Shown here in pieces: positions 1 to 8,608 of a stretch of 64,000 bases of DNA (position 1 is the stretch's first letter; each line of letters begins with the position of its first letter). Both the position numbers and the translations under genes were made by a program. The stretch comes from Bremerella sp. TYQ1. GTDB lineage: Bacteria > Planctomycetota > Planctomycetia > Pirellulales > Pirellulaceae. The notes beneath the pieces are model-generated. The model was not told the origin of the DNA. It ran no database searches and was given only the letters and a program-made list of their open reading frames with translations. The stretch lies in NCBI RefSeq assembly GCF_020150455.1, contig NZ_CP083740.1, forward strand, positions 6,283,001-6,347,000. Reading direction: 5' to 3'.

Positions 1-369
1 TCGCAGACCAAGGGCGACACCAACGACGGTCGCGTGAATGGTCCTCAAGTCGAAATCGAAGCTGGCAAAGCGGAAGCTGGTTACGTTTACGGCGAAGCGA
101 CCGGCCGCGGTTGGTTGACTCCTAAGGAACGTCTCAAGCCACATTCGCACTTCAAGAGCGGCGAGTGGAATCACTACCGCGTTGTTGCTAACGGCCCACG
201 TATTCAAACGTGGATCAATGGCGAAATGATCGAAGACCTGAACGACGAAGAGATCTACAAGTCGCATCCGAAGGGATTCATCGGCCTGCAGGTGCACGGC
301 ATCGGCAAGCAACAAGGTCCTTACGACGTCGCTTGGAAAAACATCAAACTGAAGAAGCTGGCCGACTAG
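1..369 (+). CDS. DUF1080 (3-keto-disaccharide hydrolase-like) protein, C-terminal part
   Basis: The reading frame is open from base 1, so the N-terminus lies outside the window; 122 residues are visible. The segment has the pattern of the DUF1080 / 3-keto-disaccharide hydrolase beta-sandwich: a GPQVEIE strand, a Gly/Trp turn (GRGWL), a GEWNHYRV strand, TWINGEMI and a closing GFIGLQVHG strand with a terminal WKNIKLKKL. In planctomycetes such domains are usually exported and thought to act on or bind glycans. A good intrinsic terminator follows the stop codon. Family assignment is fairly secure; the substrate cannot be told. Confidence 0.8.
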   Translation, partial: SQTKGDTNDGRVNGPQVEIEAGKAEAGYVYGEATGRGWLTPKERLKPHSHFKSGEWNHYRVVANGPRIQTWINGEMIEDLNDEEIYKSHPKGFIGLQVHGIGKQQGPYDVAWKNIKLKKLAD

Positions 370-756
370 TTTTCTAGTAGCTTAGCGCCCAAATCTTTAG
401 GTGGTCATTGCTTAGGTGATGACCACCTTTTTTTGTGTGAACCTTCAAAAGCCATCGTGATTGCCGCACGACCACCACGGTTAAGAACACGTAAACCGGC
501 CACCATTTCTTCTTGAGCGGTTGTCAGCGAATTCTCGGCAAATCGAGCCGATAAGTCGCGATTCTACGCGTCGCTCCGGTTTTTCTATCGCATTCTTCCA
601 GGTTTGGCATAGTGCTTGCCATGTACCTAAGCCAACAAGCAATTCGTGGAAGATCGTCGTACCCATCGTTCGACGAGACTCGAATACGTCGCCCCAAGTC
701 CGAACACGTATTCGCGAACTTGGAAGTTCCCCCTCAATCATGAGAAAGGAAAGACT
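370..756. other. Intergenic gap before the Tyr/Arg/Asp-rich exported protein
   Basis: Apart from the terminator at 400-434 I see no gene here. A frame on the plus strand could start at 646, but the sequence up to 756 has no protein-like character and the Shine-Dalgarno site with signal peptide begins at 757. The gap probably carries the promoter of the 757 gene. Confidence 0.6.
400..434 (+). terminator. Rho-independent terminator of the DUF1080 gene
   Basis: A perfect 9-bp stem (GGTGGTCAT / ATGACCACC) with a 10-nt loop is followed directly by seven T. It sits 31 bases after the stop codon of the DUF1080 gene. Confidence 0.9.
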
Positions 757-1788
757 ATGAAAATCACGCCAAGCAATTGGATTCTAGGGCTGGTCGCAGC
801 GACCGGTTTGGCACTCGCTGGTACGGCCAACGCTCAAGACCTCGGCGGTGTTGTCGAATCCGCTGGTGAGGCCGTAAGCGGCGCCGCTGATGCAGGTGCC
901 AATGCCGGCGCTAACGTTCAGGGTGCCGTTGAAGGTGCTGCTGATGCCGGAGTTCAAGGCGCCGTCGAAGGTACTCGTGGTGCTGTCGATGCTGGTGCTG
1001 ATGCAGGTGCCAACGTTACACCACCCGCAACGCCTGCTACGCCTGACACCCCAGCACGTGGGCTGACCGAATCGATCGAAGGTGCTGCTGGTGATGCGGC
1101 CGCTGACGTTGACGCGAGTCTAGACGCACAAGCTCCGAACTTGAATGACGCTCCGAATCCACCTCAAGTGGGTGCTGACGTCGACGCAGATGTCGATGCC
1201 AACATTAACAGCAACCGTCTAGATGCCGACGCACGGATTAACGCCGATGGTCGTGTTGATGCCGATGCTCGTATGCGTGACCGAGATGGTCGCGATCGAG
1301 ATCGTGACTTCGACCGTGGCGACCGAGATCGTCGTGATCGCGACATGGACCGTAACGCTCGCTGGCGTTTCAAGAACCAGAACGGTACCTGGTGGTACTG
1401 GACTCCAGCCAACAGCTGGATGGTTTACCGTAACGGCGGTTGGGTGAACTACAACGGTCCTGGTTACGGTCACGGTGGTGCATGGTACGACAACTACCAA
1501 CCACGTCGTACGACCGGATACCGTGGTGGTGACTACCGAGATGGTTACTACTACCGCGATAACGACGGCATGCGATTCTACTACGATGGTGGCCGACGTT
1601 ATTACTACGACAACGATGGTCGATACTACTTCGACGGTGCCAACCGTCGTTACGATCGCCGATTCGCTGATCCAGACGTCCGCCGTGGTGCTGGTATCGG
1701 AGCCGGCATCGGTGGAGCCATCGGTGGTCGAGAAGGTGCCCGAATCGGTGCTGGTATCGGTGCCGCTGTCGGCGACGCCGCTGACTAG
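757..1788 (+). CDS. Low-complexity exported protein with Ala-, Arg/Asp- and Tyr-rich blocks and a C-terminal glycine zipper
   Basis: The start at 757 is chosen because GAAAGGAAAG lies just upstream and a clear signal peptide follows (MKITPS, hydrophobic core, cleavage near ANA-QD at 26-27). The 343-residue product is modular: Ala/Asp/Gly-rich helix-like repeats (about 28-165, many AGA and VDA units), an Arg/Asp alternating block (about 167-198), a Trp-rich stretch beginning WRFKNQNGTWWYW (about 203), a Tyr/Asp/Arg/Gly block (about 248-305), and a glycine-zipper tail (about 311-341, repeats of GAGIGA and GGAIGG) of the kind that inserts in or packs on membranes. I know of no function; a cell-envelope or matrix protein is the natural guess. 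Transcribed alone, closed by a terminator. Confidence 0.8.
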   Translation: MKITPSNWILGLVAATGLALAGTANAQDLGGVVESAGEAVSGAADAGANAGANVQGAVEGAADAGVQGAVEGTRGAVDAGADAGANVTPPATPATPDTPARGLTESIEGAAGDAAADVDASLDAQAPNLNDAPNPPQVGADVDADVDANINSNRLDADARINADGRVDADARMRDRDGRDRDRDFDRGDRDRRDRDMDRNARWRFKNQNGTWWYWTPANSWMVYRNGGWVNYNGPGYGHGGAWYDNYQPRRTTGYRGGDYRDGYYYRDNDGMRFYYDGGRRYYYDNDGRYYFDGANRRYDRRFADPDVRRGAGIGAGIGGAIGGREGARIGAGIGAAVGDAAD

Positions 1789-1824
1789 TCGCTAGTCGGC
1801 AATCAGCTAGATGCTTAGGGACAG

Positions 1825-1859
1825 AGCCCCGCGAGGCGAAAAGCTTCGCGGGGCTTTTT
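1825..1859 (+). terminator. Rho-independent terminator
   Basis: A 10-bp GC-rich stem AGCCCCGCGA / TCGCGGGGCT with an 11-nt loop and a T run follows the exported protein gene. Confidence 0.9.
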
Positions 1860-1898
1860 AATGCGCCGGCTAGAACGCTATAGATTGAACAAAGCCGC

Positions 1899-3257
1899 TC
1901 AGTCTTGCATCTTCAGCGAGAGTGTTAGCGGTTTGGTTCCCCGGACCAGCTTGACGGCCACCTTTTCGCCGGGCATGCAGTTTTGAGCCGCGTAGGCGAG
2001 CAAGTCGGTTTCGCGGGCCAGATCATCGCGGCCGTCGTATCCAACGATAACATCATCGACGCGAAAGCCGGTGTTCTTCGCCAACGCATGCTTGCCATAT
2101 CGTCCTACGAAGCGAACACGCAGAGCCATCTTTTCCGGATCGGTAATGCCTGCTTTTCGTCGCTGTTCGGCCGAAGCTTCCTCTAAGACAAGACCACCCA
2201 GCACCATCCCACGCATGGGCCATGCACCGACACGCCAGGAAAGATCGTCCTGTTGTCGCCAGCCTTCGGTCAGCGTGATCGATTTGGCAAGTTGTTTGCC
2301 ATCTCGAACGATCACCGCGGCGAGGGTGTCTTGCGGTTTCGCGTGGTGCAACACCCACTGCATATCGGCAATCGAAAGCATGACTTGGCCATTAAGGGCG
2401 AACACCTGATCGCCGGCCTGCAGACCTGCTTCGCTTGCAATCGAATCTTCCGTTACTTCTTTGATGGTGTTCATCGTGCTGGGGTCGATCACCATCCCGA
2501 TCGCTTTGGGGTGAGGATACGGAAAGAGAAACTCGGTGGGAATTGCCTGACCGCGGCTCCGGAAGAAGTTCTTTTGGGCGTCACCGATTTGATGGCAATG
2601 AATGCAACTTTTGACGACATCCCCTTCGTAATTGAGCGTGTCGGTGAACTTGTCTTTCAGCGACGGAAACTTCTCCGGCGAAGCGAACAGCGGCTTATCG
2701 CCATGCTTCCCCTCGAAGTACGACTTATTGCGGGGGTAGTTGGCGTGCAGCTTCAGGCCGGCATCGAGTGCTTCCGTCAAGCCTTCAATTGAAACGTCGC
2801 TTGTCCAGTCGGTACGATGCGATCGGGTACCGAAGCGGCCGTAGATTGTCTTGTCGGGGTTCATCAGAAACACGGCAAACGATTGATCGTAGTCGTACTG
2901 GAACAAGTCCAAGTCTAAGCCGTTGGTGCCGACAATTCGGACGCGGACATACTTGTCCAGCAGCGGACGCAGGACGGGATCTTTCTCCATGATCTCTTCG
3001 TCCAGCTTGACGCACTCTTCGCAAGGAATGCAGCGTAGGACGACCAGCAGCGGCTTGCCGGTTTCTTTCGCCTCGGCAATTCCTTTTTGGAAGTCGTTGT
3101 AGATCCAATAGCCTTCCGAAAGAACTTTTTCGCGGTCGCCGCGAACTTTCTCTTCGCGTGTCAGGCTGACTGGTGCCTTTCCGTCTTCCGCGAGCAGCGG
3201 GACACTGCTCAGTACGCATAGCAACATGGCGCACCAGGAACGTGAAAGCTGAATCAT
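1899..3257 (-). CDS. Thioredoxin-fold / CxxCH / PDZ exported protein (Trx7/PDZ family)
   Basis: A start at 3257 gives a signal peptide (MIQLSRSW, core, LLAEDG) and a GGAG site 8 bases upstream; the frame stays open 24 codons further but without those signals. The 452-residue protein has a thioredoxin-fold domain (about 45-190) with CIPCEEC at 76-82, a CIHCH heme-attachment motif at 218-222, a PDZ domain (about 253-330, EAGLQAGDQVFALNGQ) and a second degenerate PDZ-like part (about 365-450). This matches what I recall as the planctomycete Trx7/PDZ family, some members of which carry selenocysteine; here the codons are ordinary Cys. It probably acts in the periplasm in thiol redox or heme-linked electron transfer. 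The role is inferred. Confidence 0.8.
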   Translation of the reverse strand: MIQLSRSWCAMLLCVLSSVPLLAEDGKAPVSLTREEKVRGDREKVLSEGYWIYNDFQKGIAEAKETGKPLLVVLRCIPCEECVKLDEEIMEKDPVLRPLLDKYVRVRIVGTNGLDLDLFQYDYDQSFAVFLMNPDKTIYGRFGTRSHRTDWTSDVSIEGLTEALDAGLKLHANYPRNKSYFEGKHGDKPLFASPEKFPSLKDKFTDTLNYEGDVVKSCIHCHQIGDAQKNFFRSRGQAIPTEFLFPYPHPKAIGMVIDPSTMNTIKEVTEDSIASEAGLQAGDQVFALNGQVMLSIADMQWVLHHAKPQDTLAAVIVRDGKQLAKSITLTEGWRQQDDLSWRVGAWPMRGMVLGGLVLEEASAEQRRKAGITDPEKMALRVRFVGRYGKHALAKNTGFRVDDVIVGYDGRDDLARETDLLAYAAQNCMPGEKVAVKLVRGTKPLTLSLKMQD

Positions 3258-3392
3258 GGGATTCGCTCCGAAATGAAGTGGGTGATTAGAAATCGCAGAA
3301 AAGAGAACTGACCGTCGTACTTGCGGCAAGCTTGGATGCCGTGGGGCAAGCCGTTGGCATCCTATCGCAAAGCTCGACGATCTGAGTAACGG

Positions 3393-4646
3393 TTACTTCG
3401 GGTTACGGAAGCAGTACAAACCATTGACGCTGCGAAGGTACAACGCGTCGTCCATAGGCACCCCGGAAGCTTGAAAGCCCGAGGGGAAATCGGCCTGGCT
3501 GACTTCGATGTACTCTTCCGGCGAAGCTTTGAACACAGTGGCATGGCCGTCGTCCGTCATGGCATACAAGTTGTCTCCTGCACATACGAGCGAGGCTCGG
3601 TAGTTGCCGCCGATTCGTTTGATCCAATCGACATCGCCGGTCACTGCATCGCGGCACGAGACCACGCCGCCATCGTCCAGCATGAAGATTTTGTCGTCAA
3701 TAAAGACAGGACCAGGTCGCAGTGGTACCCCTTTGCCGGCAGTCCATTTGATGTGCGTGCTTGTGACGTCGCCACTGCCTGAGGGATCGACGGTGACGAT
3801 CAAGTTCTTACCATGTCCGGGGAAAATGTAGATGAGCCCGTGCCGATAGATCGGTCGAATGGCCGCGTTCATCCCGCCATGCTGCACGCTCCATAAGATC
3901 TTGCCGGTCTCGGGATCGAACGACTGGGTTTCATATGCACTGGGATAGATCAACTGCCGGCGGCCATTATGGTTAATCAGCAGCGCGGTGCCGTACGCTT
4001 TCATCCAGTCGCCATTATCGGTGTTGTACTTGATATTGCGGTCGGTCTTCCAAACGGTTTCGCCGGTCGCTTTATCGAGGGCGACGACATACTGCACGTC
4101 GAAGCCATCGAACGCGACGTATAGGTTTTTGTCGTCCAGGATCGGTGACGAAGCGGGCCCGCGATGATGTTGGCAAGGGAGATCGCGACGCTGCCAAATG
4201 ATTTCGCCCGACTTCGTATCGAGACATGCAGTGCCATATTTACCGTAGTGCAGATAGATGCGACCTTCTTCAATGGCCGGCGTACACGATGCGTAGCTGT
4301 TGGTGTGGTGGGCTTCGTCGACTTCTTCGTTTTCAAAGATCAACAGGTCGTGCAGTTTTTCGCCGGTGTTGCGGTCGTAACACAATGCGTACTGCTTGAG
4401 TCCATCTTCGGTTGCGGTCGTAATCCAAAGTTGATCTCCCCAGATGACAGGGGACGACCAGCCTTTGCCGTGTGGCTCTGCTTTCCAAGCGATATTGGCA
4501 GGGTCGCTTAAGTCGGTGGGGACTTTGGCCGCGAAGTTCGCCCCGTTACCGTCGGTGCCACGAAACTCAGGCCAATTGTGTTCAGCGGACAAAATGTTCC
4601 AGGAAAAGCATGCAAGGCAGAAAGAAAGGAAAATCGGCAGACGCAT
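3393..4646 (-). CDS. Exported PQQ-like beta-propeller protein
   Basis: 417 residues with a signal peptide (MRLPIFLSFCLACFSW, cleaved near LSA-EH). The mature start WPEFRGTDGNG is the usual opening of planctomycete PQQ-like propellers. Repeated blades follow with the motif of a strand, an Asp/Thr turn, then G(E/K)xxW, for example TGEKLH, SGEIIWQ, TGETVWK, TGKILWS and TGDVDWI. Such proteins resemble BamB or PQQ dehydrogenases, but I see no quinoprotein catalytic pattern and would not call it an enzyme. It is on the same strand as the Trx/PDZ gene, 135 bases upstream of it, so the two may be cotranscribed. Confidence 0.85.
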   Translation of the reverse strand: MRLPIFLSFCLACFSWNILSAEHNWPEFRGTDGNGANFAAKVPTDLSDPANIAWKAEPHGKGWSSPVIWGDQLWITTATEDGLKQYALCYDRNTGEKLHDLLIFENEEVDEAHHTNSYASCTPAIEEGRIYLHYGKYGTACLDTKSGEIIWQRRDLPCQHHRGPASSPILDDKNLYVAFDGFDVQYVVALDKATGETVWKTDRNIKYNTDNGDWMKAYGTALLINHNGRRQLIYPSAYETQSFDPETGKILWSVQHGGMNAAIRPIYRHGLIYIFPGHGKNLIVTVDPSGSGDVTSTHIKWTAGKGVPLRPGPVFIDDKIFMLDDGGVVSCRDAVTGDVDWIKRIGGNYRASLVCAGDNLYAMTDDGHATVFKASPEEYIEVSQADFPSGFQASGVPMDDALYLRSVNGLYCFRNPK

Positions 4647-4826
4647 TCTGCAATACCCTTAACGAGGTTCGAGCGGGGAGGATCGTTGCGCTAGGCGGCG
4701 GGAGGCCCCATTATCGTCCGCTGCGGTAAGCCGCGTCAACTCAAATGCCCTTCATTGCCCCGACAGAGCATCTACAATAAGCAAAACCTGAGAACAGGCA
4801 GAAAAGCACCACTAAGAGGCAAAATC

Positions 4827-5417
4827 GTGCAATTTGAAGGTTATATCTTCGACCTGGATGGAACGCTGGCCGATACGATGCCGGCTCACTATTTGTCGTG
4901 GCGTCAGGTCACCGAGAAGCATGGCTTGGAGTTCTCGGAAGATCGGTTCTACTCGATGGGGGGGATGCCGACCGAGCGAATCTTCAATATTCTCGCCGAA
5001 GAGCAGGGCGTCACGCTCGACGCATTGGAATGTGCTCACGAGAAGGAAGACGCATTTGTCGAACTGATTTCCGAGGTCGAGCCGATCGAGCCGGTCCTGG
5101 AAGTGGTTCGGTTGAATCATGGCAAAGTGCCGATGGCGGTTGCCACCGGGGCGATGCGATGGGTGATGGATCGCATTTTGAAAGAACTTGAGATCCGCGA
5201 TTACTTTCAGGCGTTCGTCTGCTCGGAAGATACCGAGCGGCACAAGCCGTTCCCGGATGTGTTTCTGGAAGCGGCCAAGCGTTTGAACGTCGCCCCCGAA
5301 AAGTGCTGCGTTTACGAAGATGCCCAACTCGGCATCGAAGCAGGGCAGGCTGCCGGGATGCACGTTGTCGACGTGCGAGAATTTCATACCCCTCGGCGGA
5401 TCACCGCGGGGGCGTAG
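4827..5417 (+). CDS. HAD-family phosphatase / beta-phosphoglucomutase-like hydrolase
   Basis: A GTG start at 4827 is preferred: AAGAGG lies 7 bases upstream and translation begins with the HAD core, whereas the longer frame from 4755 adds 24 residues without family likeness. The 196-residue protein has motif I DLDGTLADT (Asp9 nucleophile and Asp11), a helical cap (about 17-85), motif II VATGA, the Lys of motif III in HKPFPDVF, and motif IV VYEDAQLGIEAG. This is subfamily IA with a type of cap seen in beta-phosphoglucomutase and 2-deoxyglucose-6-phosphatase relatives. A sugar phosphate is the likely substrate. It precedes a thioesterase gene by 15 bases, so an operon is likely. Confidence 0.9.
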   Translation: MQFEGYIFDLDGTLADTMPAHYLSWRQVTEKHGLEFSEDRFYSMGGMPTERIFNILAEEQGVTLDALECAHEKEDAFVELISEVEPIEPVLEVVRLNHGKVPMAVATGAMRWVMDRILKELEIRDYFQAFVCSEDTERHKPFPDVFLEAAKRLNVAPEKCCVYEDAQLGIEAGQAAGMHVVDVREFHTPRRITAGA

Positions 5418-5432
5418 GGTACCGAACGTTTC

Positions 5433-5861
5433 ATGCTGACGAATATCTACCATCATAAAATCGATGTCGTGTCCGACGATATCGATGTGCAAGGGCACGT
5501 AAATAACCTGGTCTACTTAAAGTGGATGCAGGACGCAGCCGTGGCCCATTCGTTGGAAAAGGGCTGGGGCCAGAAGCAATACGACGAACTCCGCTGCGGC
5601 TGGGTCGTTCGTGCCCATCAAATCGAATACCGCTGGCCAGCGTTTGAGAACGACCAGCTGGAAGTGGTCACGTGGGTCGACTCCTTCCGCCGGGCCTCGT
5701 GCGTCCGTAAATACGAAATCCGCCGCAGCCGCGACGAAAAAGTGTTGGCCATTGCCCAGACCAATTGGGCATTTGTCGACCTCGACAAGCGGATGCCGGC
5801 GAAAGTCCCCCAAGCCATCATCGACGCGTTCCGCAACGAAGACGTGGCCCAGACGTCGTAG
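5433..5861 (+). CDS. Acyl-CoA thioesterase, hotdog fold (4HBT/YbgC-like)
   Basis: 142 residues with the hotdog thioesterase signature DIDVQGHVNNLVYLKWMQDAA (Asp and HxNN around residues 13-23), followed by the Trp-rich strand pattern VVRAHQIEYRWPAFENDQLEV and a final WAFVDLDKRMPAKVP. Such enzymes hydrolyse acyl- or 4-hydroxybenzoyl-CoA type thioesters in the cytoplasm. It lies 15 bases after the HAD gene. The family is secure; the acyl substrate is unknown. Confidence 0.88.
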   Translation: MLTNIYHHKIDVVSDDIDVQGHVNNLVYLKWMQDAAVAHSLEKGWGQKQYDELRCGWVVRAHQIEYRWPAFENDQLEVVTWVDSFRRASCVRKYEIRRSRDEKVLAIAQTNWAFVDLDKRMPAKVPQAIIDAFRNEDVAQTS

Positions 5862-6001
5862 ATTTTGGACGTTTTGGCCTCCCCCGGACCGTGATAACCC
5901 GCATTTTTTGAATTCTGGGGCCAAATCTTGGTGCCGGAGCTAAGCGGTTCGTATACTTAGGGATAGGGTTTTTCTCGCCATTTCCCACAGAGAGCTTGCC
6001 G

Positions 6002-7234
6002 GTGCGACGCCGATTGGTTGCCAAGACGTTCTGTACTTCCTTCATTGCTGCGGCAATGGGGCTGGCAGGATTCTGCGCTATCGCCGAGGCGGAAGTCTTT
6101 CACCTGGCCAGCGGTGGGACGGTCGAAGGAACGCTGCTGAATCCGGACGAATCGCCTCGCGCGACGTACCAGGTCAAAACCGATAACGGCACGCTGGTGC
6201 TTGGTAAGACGACCGTTCGCGACGTCGTGGCTTTCTCGGCTCAGTTGAAGCAGTACGAAGAGTTTCTGCCGCGCATGCCAGACACCGTCGAAGGCCAACT
6301 GCAAATGGCCAAGTGGTGCGATCAGAACAATCTGCCGGAGAAGCGGGACTATCACTACAACGAAGTCCTACGGCGCGAGCCAGACAACGTCGACGCACGT
6401 AAGGCCCTCGGCTACGAACGTTTTCAGAACAAGTGGATCATCCGCGACGATTGGCTGCGACAGCAGGGATACATTCGCGATGGGCGTCGCTGGCGATTTC
6501 CGCAAGACCTGAAGATGATGGCCGAAGATCAAAAGATCGAAGACCAGCAAGTCGAATGGCGGAAGCAAGTCCGTAACTGGCGATCGTGGCTAAAGCGTGG
6601 CGGCGACAAAGCTCAGGAAGCGGCCAAGGGGCTGCAATCGCTGACCGATCCTAACGCTGGCTTGGCGGTGATCGAAGTTCTGGAAGATGAAAAGCACCCT
6701 GCGGTGCGCGAACTGCTTGTTGAAGCATTGTCCGGGATCAAGACACCCCAAACGACGATGACGTTAGTCAAGATCGCCGCAAACGACCCGGACGATTCTC
6801 TCCGTGATCGAGCCACCATCGCACTCGAGCAGCGGGAAAGCCAACTCGCCGTCAGCTATTTGATCACTCAGTTGAAAAGTGACGACAATACAGCGGTCAA
6901 TCGAGCCGCGATTGTGCTAGGGCGTTTGAAGCATCCCGCGAGCGTCCTACCGTTGATGGATGCCCTGGTAACGACGCATAAGTTCCAAGTGAAGAAGGGA
7001 ACTCAGCCTGGCCGTACGAACGCCGCGTTCAGCAACACCGGCGGTGGCGGTATGTCGTTTGGCTCGGAAAAAGCCCAGATCATCGACAAAGACATTCAGA
7101 ACCGAGGGGTGCGTGTCGCGCTGCGTCAGGTTTTGGACGAAGAAGTCGATTTCCAATTCGACGAAGCCGCCTGGAAAGCTTGGTACGCTAACAAGAAGAT
7201 GCCACTGAGCGTCGACCTTCGCCGCGACGGTTAG
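6002..7234 (+). CDS. Exported HEAT-repeat protein
   Basis: No ATG is available at the beginning; TTG at 5996 and GTG at 6002 are in frame, and GTG fits the GAGAG site better. About 410 residues: signal peptide (to about residue 28, ending AEAEVF), then a beta-rich part (about 29-80) with HLASGGTVEGTLL, which resembles short SH3-like domains in planctomycete secreted proteins, a central charged helical region, and HEAT-like helical repeats (about 195-320) such as AVIEVLEDEKHPAVRELLVEALSGI and VLPLMDALVTT. Probably an envelope scaffold protein. Function unknown. Confidence 0.78.
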   Translation: MRRRLVAKTFCTSFIAAAMGLAGFCAIAEAEVFHLASGGTVEGTLLNPDESPRATYQVKTDNGTLVLGKTTVRDVVAFSAQLKQYEEFLPRMPDTVEGQLQMAKWCDQNNLPEKRDYHYNEVLRREPDNVDARKALGYERFQNKWIIRDDWLRQQGYIRDGRRWRFPQDLKMMAEDQKIEDQQVEWRKQVRNWRSWLKRGGDKAQEAAKGLQSLTDPNAGLAVIEVLEDEKHPAVRELLVEALSGIKTPQTTMTLVKIAANDPDDSLRDRATIALEQRESQLAVSYLITQLKSDDNTAVNRAAIVLGRLKHPASVLPLMDALVTTHKFQVKKGTQPGRTNAAFSNTGGGGMSFGSEKAQIIDKDIQNRGVRVALRQVLDEEVDFQFDEAAWKAWYANKKMPLSVDLRRDG

Positions 7235-7241
7235 TCCACCG

Positions 7242-8153
7242 CTATTTACCGGCGAATTTTCTCGCTTGTTCCCGCACGCCGACGCCGACCATTTCTTCCC
7301 AGGTCTCAATCAGCTGTTTAAAGATCGGGCCTGGTTTGCCGACACTGATCGGTTTGCCGTTCCATTGATTGCACGGCACGATGCATGGCGACGTGCTCGT
7401 CAGCAGCACTTCATCCGCTGTGGCGAAATCTTCTGGCGTCAATTGTTTGTGCGTGACAGGAATATCGAGCTGTTTGGCCAGCATCTCGAGCGTGGCGATA
7501 CTGATGCCTGGCAACACGAGTTCGGCCGGAGGAAGTTCCAATCCGGTGTTGGGGTGGTACTTGGCGATGTTGGCGGTTGTGGCTTCCATCACGTAGCCTG
7601 CTTGATCGAGCAAAACGGCTCGCGCGGCGGGATCTTGCTTCTTCGCTTCCAAGTCGGCCAGGTAATAATGCACGCGCGAGCGAACTTTCAGTTCACGCGG
7701 CCAACACTCGACCGGGGTCTGACGCGTTTGCGGGACGATCAATGCCTGACCAGCTTCGTAAAGATGGGCAAACGTATCGAAGGCGACCATCTGCGTGTGA
7801 ACGGCCAGCCGACCCGTTTTGTGTGGCTTGTAGACCTGATCCATCGAGCCGGGGGTGATGAAGATTGTCACACCCAAATCGGCTCCGGCTGGAAGTAGCG
7901 GGTAATTGTGCTCGATAATTTGATGAACGACAACGGTCAGCGACTGCTTCGATTCCGGCGACTGGACGTCGACCATTTGCAAGCTGTTCCAGAGACGATC
8001 GAGATGCTCGTCAAGTCGAAAGATCTTGCCGTTGAACGTGCGACACTGTTCCGCGACGGTGGTCCCCAGTACGAACCCGGCATCGCTAAGCGGAATGGTC
8101 AGTTCGCTGTGAGGTATCCAGGTACCTTCCCAGTAGGCGATTGGCCCTGCCAT
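7242..8153 (-). CDS. Class IV PLP-dependent aminotransferase (branched-chain or D-amino acid aminotransferase family)
   Basis: 303 residues, with AAGAAGG 7 bases before the ATG. The fold-type IV pattern is clear: N-terminal SDAGFVLGTTVAEQCRTF with FRLDEHLDRL (residues 22-53), the catalytic Lys in RELKVRSR (Lys156), the cofactor ring-binding Glu in YVMEATTANIA (Glu190), and LVLPGISIATLEML. Members transfer amino groups in branched-chain or D-amino acid metabolism, or cleave aminodeoxychorismate; the sequence alone does not choose between them. It is downstream of the feo genes on the same strand, 63 bases after the small Cys-rich gene. Confidence 0.88.
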   Translation of the reverse strand: MAGPIAYWEGTWIPHSELTIPLSDAGFVLGTTVAEQCRTFNGKIFRLDEHLDRLWNSLQMVDVQSPESKQSLTVVVHQIIEHNYPLLPAGADLGVTIFITPGSMDQVYKPHKTGRLAVHTQMVAFDTFAHLYEAGQALIVPQTRQTPVECWPRELKVRSRVHYYLADLEAKKQDPAARAVLLDQAGYVMEATTANIAKYHPNTGLELPPAELVLPGISIATLEMLAKQLDIPVTHKQLTPEDFATADEVLLTSTSPCIVPCNQWNGKPISVGKPGPIFKQLIETWEEMVGVGVREQARKFAGK

Positions 8154-8216
8154 GGGGTGTCCTTCTTCAAGCGGGAAAGAGATCGAGCGGCGCGTTCTGG
8201 AGTGAAGCGGCGAAGA

Positions 8217-8462
8217 TTACGTTCGCTGCGAGCTTACCGCAGAAGTCTCGTCAGGGGAAGTTACCGCGTTGTCGGTCGGTTCGCTACTGGTCAGCTGAAT
8301 CAGATTGCCACCTTCGGCGGATTGCTTCGAGCCACAACCGCAGCCCCCGCAACCACCTCCGCTGCATGCCGATGCCGCACCCAGGATGCTCCGGTAAATG
8401 GCCCAGCCGATATACCCAAACGCCGAGCCAACGATCAGAAGCACGATTAAGTTTTGCCACAT
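8217..8462 (-). CDS. FeoB-associated Cys-rich membrane peptide
   Basis: 81 residues: one N-terminal membrane helix (residues 4-25), then a cysteine cluster CSGGGCGGCGCGSKQ (about 33-47) and a Ser/Thr-rich tail. The combination of a single TM helix, a short Gly/Cys cluster and position directly after feoB is the hallmark of FeoB-associated Cys-rich proteins, which are thought to help the iron transporter, perhaps by binding iron at the cytoplasmic mouth. The gap to feoB is 146 bases. Confidence 0.85.
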   Translation of the reverse strand: MWQNLIVLLIVGSAFGYIGWAIYRSILGAASACSGGGCGGCGCGSKQSAEGGNLIQLTSSEPTDNAVTSPDETSAVSSQRT

Positions 8463-8608
8463 GGGGAAACTCCTTGGCCTATCGTTGCGTGTTCGGGGGG
8501 AAAGTCAAATGGAGGGGGCTTCAATCTTCGATGTTCAGTTTTCAGTGAAGACCGATGGGGGTAGCTAAAGCGTATCATCGGCAGATGGCCCCGCTTCAGC
8601 CAGCAATT

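Noticed and set aside
646..756. Upstream extension of the Tyr/Arg/Asp-rich exported protein
   Set aside because: The internal start at 757 has a Shine-Dalgarno site and a signal peptide; the extension would bury the signal sequence.
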